From assembly GCA_947627625.1 (NCBI GenBank), contig CANQWR010000001.1, positions 244,448 through 308,447 on the forward strand: a DNA stretch of 64,000 nucleotides, written 5' to 3'. Shown in pieces: positions 61,036 to 64,000 of this stretch. Position 1 is the stretch's first letter; every line of letters starts with the position of its first letter. Under the pieces are notes generated by a model, which saw nothing but the letters and a program-made list of their open reading frames with translations, was not told where the DNA came from and did not search any database. This DNA is from an uncultured Ruminococcus sp. (GTDB lineage Bacteria > Bacillota > Clostridia > Oscillospirales > Ruminococcaceae). The translations under genes were made by a program, and so were the position numbers.

Positions 61036-62532
61036 ATGGTTGACAAAAACAAAATGCCGATTGTTTTGGTCGGCAATTATTCTTCAAAATACGAAATCGA
61101 GTCTATTTGTAAATTATTTTTCAATACGGCGAGATTCAGGTTTTCAAGTGACGTAAACGACGCACAGGGCGAGAGTTATATTTTGGCAAGTACTGCTGTT
61201 GAAAGTGAAATTCTCCTGACAGCTGAAATACGTCTTGACGGCGATACTCCCGAAAGACAGATAAAAACAATGTCTGTCAAGACGAAAAAAGACGATATTG
61301 AACTTGAATTATGCCGTCTTGTTTATCACATACTTTGCAGAAAAACAGGTATCAGACCGCCGTGGGGGCTTATGACGGGAATACGTCCTGTCAAAAAAGT
61401 AAAAGACCTTGTTTGCAGAGGACTTGACAGAGAGAGTGTCGGGAATTATTTCAGAGATAAATATGAAGTTTCGGAGGAAAAATTTTCCATAGCGTACAGG
61501 ACAGCTTTGAACCAGATACCTATTTTAGAGAACTTGGACGGAAATTCCGTGAGTTTATACATATCAATACCGTTTTGTCCGTCAAGGTGCAGTTACTGTT
61601 CGTTCGTGTCGCACTCCGTCACAATGAAGTCCGCCGTGAAACTTATTCCCGAATACGTCTCCGCACTTTGCAGGGAACTCGAAATAACAGGCGAACTTGT
61701 CAGCGAAAACGGTCTTAAAGTGGAGACTGTCTACTTTGGCGGGGGTACACCTGTTGCAATATCCGCAGAACAGATAAAAATTTTAATGGAGTGCGTTGAA
61801 AAAATTTTTGACCTGACTAATCTCAAAGAGTACGACTTTGAAGCGGGCAGACCTGACGCTTTTACGGAGGAGAAGCTCAGAGTTGTAAAAAATTTTGGCG
61901 TGACGAGAATTTCCGTCAATCCGCAGACTCTCAACAATGAGGTGCTTAAAACTATAGGCAGACACCACACCGCTGAAGACACTCTTAAAGCCTTTGAACT
62001 TGCGAGAAAAGTCGGTTTCAAAAATATAAATATGGACCTGATAGCAGGACTTCCAAATGACACAGCGGAGAGTTTCGGGAGTACCCTTGAAAAAATACTC
62101 ACGCTGTCACCAGAGAGTATAACAGTCCACACCCTCACACTCAAACGCTCTTCTGAACTGTTTCAGACAGGCAGTACGGGAAATCCTGCTTCTGAAATGG
62201 TAGGCTACAGTATCGGCAGGCTTATAGATTCGGGCTATGAACCCTATTATATGTACTGTCAGAAAAACACTGTCGAAAATCTTGAAAATATAGGTTACGC
62301 AAAAAAGGGCTGTGAAAGTCTTTACAACATTTTTATAATGGACGAAATTCAGACCATAATAGGAGCAGGTTGCGGTGCCTCCACAAAAATGGTTTTCCCG
62401 GACGGCATGATTCGGAGATTCCACAATCACAAGTACCCATATGAATATATCACACGTTTCGACGAGCTTATGCAGAGAAAAGAGGAGATTTCCGAATGCC
62501 TGAAAAAAATAAATTCTATGAGACTGAAATAA
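61036..62532 (+). CDS. hemZ: HemZ-type coproporphyrinogen dehydrogenase-like radical SAM protein
   Basis: A 498-residue radical SAM enzyme. The N-terminal 170 residues are the HemZ-specific extension (ending CRKTGIRPPWGLMTGIRPVKKV); the motif FCPSRCSYCSF (C-x3-C-x2-C) near residue 180 binds the [4Fe-4S] cluster; VYFGGGTPVAIS, RISVNPQTLNNEVL and MDLIAGLPNDTAESF follow, as in HemN relatives. It may oxidise coproporphyrinogen III or act as a haem-related paralogue. The ATG at 61036 follows the MBL stop directly, so it is coupled. The longer ORF start reads inside the MBL gene. Confidence 0.92.
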   Translation: MVDKNKMPIVLVGNYSSKYEIESICKLFFNTARFRFSSDVNDAQGESYILASTAVESEILLTAEIRLDGDTPERQIKTMSVKTKKDDIELELCRLVYHILCRKTGIRPPWGLMTGIRPVKKVKDLVCRGLDRESVGNYFRDKYEVSEEKFSIAYRTALNQIPILENLDGNSVSLYISIPFCPSRCSYCSFVSHSVTMKSAVKLIPEYVSALCRELEITGELVSENGLKVETVYFGGGTPVAISAEQIKILMECVEKIFDLTNLKEYDFEAGRPDAFTEEKLRVVKNFGVTRISVNPQTLNNEVLKTIGRHHTAEDTLKAFELARKVGFKNINMDLIAGLPNDTAESFGSTLEKILTLSPESITVHTLTLKRSSELFQTGSTGNPASEMVGYSIGRLIDSGYEPYYMYCQKNTVENLENIGYAKKGCESLYNIFIMDEIQTIIGAGCGASTKMVFPDGMIRRFHNHKYPYEYITRFDELMQRKEEISECLKKINSMRLK

Positions 62533-63839
62533 CAGGGCTCAGTTCAGACGGAGCAGGCGTGTGCCGAGTGGAGAATATGGCTGTCTTTGTACCCGATACG
62601 GCTGTGGGGGACAAAATCAGAGTGAAGATAGTGAAAGTCCTGAAAAACTACGCCTACGGGATAGTTGACGAAATTTTAGTGCCGTCTGTGGATAGGGAGG
62701 AACGTCCCTGCAAAGTCTGCAAAAAGTGCGGAGGTTGCGTTTACAGGCATATTTCCTATAAAGCGGAGTGCCGTGCAAAAGATGACATTATCAAAAATGC
62801 GTTCAGGAGAATAGGCGGTCTGAACCCCGTCTTTGAGGAGTTTATCCCCGCCGAAAATCCCGAACACTACAGGAATAAAGTTATACTTCCTTTCGGCAGG
62901 AGGGAAAACGGTCTTGCGGAATGCGGTTTTTTCGCACCGAGAAGTCACAGGATAATCCCAATGGACAGCTGCAGTCTGCAACCCTGTATATTTGACGATA
63001 TTGTAAATTATATTAAAAACAGTCCGCAGATGTACGGAATAAAAATTTACAATGAAGAAACTCACACAGGCTGGCTTAGAAATCTTTATATCAGACAGGG
63101 CTTTCACAGCGGTGAGATAATGGTCTGCTTTGTGGTGACAGGCGAAAAGACAAATCCCCACTTCAGAAATATGGTCAGGGGACTTGTTGACAAGTTCACT
63201 GATATAAAGAGCGTGGTACTCAATATAAATCCCGACAATACAAATGTAGTACTCGGCAAAAAGTGCGTGACACTGTTCGGCAGCGACACTATAGAAGACA
63301 CCATGTGCGGAAATAGGATTCAAATTTCACCTCTGTCTTTTTATCAGGTGAACACTGTGCAGGCTGAAAAGCTGTACGGAAAAGCCCTTGAGTACGCCTC
63401 CCCTGACATAAATGACACTGTTGCAGACCTCTATTGCGGAACGGGTACAATAGGGCTCTCAATGGCAAATCATGTGAAAAAAGTCGTTGGGGTGGAGATA
63501 GTCCCCGAAGCTGTCGAAAACGCTCGCACAAACGCACAGTTAAATAATATATCAAATGCCGCATTTTACACGGGCGACGCAAAAGATTTCCCCGATAACG
63601 CCGATATTGTAGTTCTCGACCCTCCCAGAAAGGGCTGTTCGGAGGAGACTCTCATTTCAGTCAAAAATATCAACCCGAAAAAAATAGTCATGATTTCCTG
63701 CAATCCCGCTACTGCCTCTCGTGACGCAAAATGGCTTTCACAAAACGGCTACAACGTCGAAAAAGTCTGTGGTGTCGACCTTTTCCCGTCAACTAAACAC
63801 GTTGAGTGCGTGGTGCTGATGTCACGGAACGAGAGTTGA
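62496..63839 (+). CDS. rlmD: 23S rRNA (uracil-5-)-methyltransferase, RlmD/RumA family
   Basis: A 447-residue SAM-dependent enzyme making 5-methyluridine in 23S rRNA. The N-terminus is a TRAM domain (ETEITGLSSDGAGVCRVENMAVFVPDTAVGDKIRVKIVKV), then a [4Fe-4S] cysteine group CKVCKKCGGCVYRH, the methyltransferase motif VADLYCGTGTIGLSMA near 310, DPPRKGC and the catalytic MISCNPAT near 400. Firmicute members may modify two sites (RlmCD type), so the exact uridine is open. Its ATG, after AGAGGAGATTTCCGA, lies 37 bases inside the hemZ end. Confidence 0.94.
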   Translation: MPEKNKFYETEITGLSSDGAGVCRVENMAVFVPDTAVGDKIRVKIVKVLKNYAYGIVDEILVPSVDREERPCKVCKKCGGCVYRHISYKAECRAKDDIIKNAFRRIGGLNPVFEEFIPAENPEHYRNKVILPFGRRENGLAECGFFAPRSHRIIPMDSCSLQPCIFDDIVNYIKNSPQMYGIKIYNEETHTGWLRNLYIRQGFHSGEIMVCFVVTGEKTNPHFRNMVRGLVDKFTDIKSVVLNINPDNTNVVLGKKCVTLFGSDTIEDTMCGNRIQISPLSFYQVNTVQAEKLYGKALEYASPDINDTVADLYCGTGTIGLSMANHVKKVVGVEIVPEAVENARTNAQLNNISNAAFYTGDAKDFPDNADIVVLDPPRKGCSEETLISVKNINPKKIVMISCNPATASRDAKWLSQNGYNVEKVCGVDLFPSTKHVECVVLMSRNES

Positions 63840-63909
63840 AAAGCCCAGTTTTTAGGAAGCAATGGAATTAGTCTTTACGGCTGGTGTATGTATCATAACG
63901 GGGAAAAAC

Positions 63910-63936
63910 CAATACTGTCGCTGTATTGAGTTTTTT
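63910..63936 (+). terminator. Terminator of the MBL-hemZ-rlmD operon
   Basis: CAATAC / GTATTG stem around TGTCGCT, followed by AG and a T-run. Confidence 0.75.
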
Positions 63937-64000
63937 ATATTTTTGTTTTTTATTTTTCTTGTTTTTGTTTTTTTTTTTTTTTTTTTATTTTTTTTTTTTT
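63937..64000. other. T-rich low-complexity tract at the window edge
   Basis: From the terminator to the last base the plus strand is almost pure T with occasional A, G or C (longest run over 20). No gene is present. It may be a contig-end sequencing artefact. Confidence 0.8.

Overview
The window looks like the chromosome of a strictly anaerobic, fibre-degrading Ruminococcus-like Firmicute (Oscillospiraceae). Evidence read from the sequence: two dockerin-bearing secreted proteins (a GH9-dockerin-GH16 glucanase and a leucine-rich-repeat protein with a C-terminal dockerin), an anaerobic class III ribonucleotide reductase pair, an oxygen-sensitive ThiH-type thiamine pathway, AGGAGG-type ribosome binding sites, and sigma-A promoters that nearly always have a 17-base spacer and often a TGa extension before the -10. 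The species assignment is inference.

Layout. 1-258: end of an ABC permease. 0.3-6.3 kb (minus): Mrp ATPase, RecD2-MreB pair, a small membrane protein, a MATE exporter. 6.4-8.0 kb (plus): BioY biotin transporter under a probable BirA operator, then an AraC-type regulator. 8.4-11.7 kb: the GH9/GH16 dockerin enzyme. 11.8-13.0 kb (minus): a small unknown protein and a 1-phosphofructokinase-type kinase. 13.5-14.7 kb: a membrane-anchored PepSY-repeat protein. 14.7-23.9 kb (minus): a signalling operon (solute-binding lipoprotein, GGDEF-EAL receptor, hybrid histidine kinase, Hpt protein, HD-GYP response regulator, then two tiny coupled genes). 24.4-30.7 kb (minus): thiS-thiG-unknown-thiH-thiE-like-thiED-thiC behind a TPP riboswitch and terminator. 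30.7-33.5 kb (minus): nrdD-nrdG; nrdD lacks a recognisable glycyl-radical motif. 33.8-34.6 kb: SGNH-hydrolase-like membrane protein. 35.0-40.0 kb (plus): kptA, nadE, zinc-ribbon protein, PIN/NYN-like protein, pyrE, endonuclease V.

40.1-46.3 kb is an AT-richer patchwork of mobile-element remains: a guaA-3'-end-like attachment core, SIMPL protein, XRE regulator, stop-truncated excisionase-like ORF, zinc-finger fragment, frameshifted RepA-like ATPase, esterase, relaxase tail, and a pair of unknown proteins with overlapping 3' ends. A tRNA-Leu(UAA) follows. 46.9-51.5 kb (minus) has a TSCPD protein, a frameshifted glutathione peroxidase, a flavodoxin-fold reductase, a CDF metal transporter, an ECF S-component with a DUF1893 protein, and a NUDIX hydrolase. 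51.7-55.1 kb is the LRR-dockerin protein. 55.7-63.8 kb (plus) holds recJ, relA/spoT, an MBL hydrolase, hemZ and an RlmD-type methyltransferase; the window ends in a long T-rich tract.

A GC-rich family of stacked hairpins (AACGATAGG...GGGGGCTTTGCCCCC...CCCCCCATGAT) occurs in at least eight intergenic gaps, sometimes between a promoter and its gene. No rRNA, CRISPR array or intact insertion sequence is visible. The best candidates for a less-described system are the solute-binding-protein/c-di-GMP/phosphorelay operon and the hairpin repeat family.
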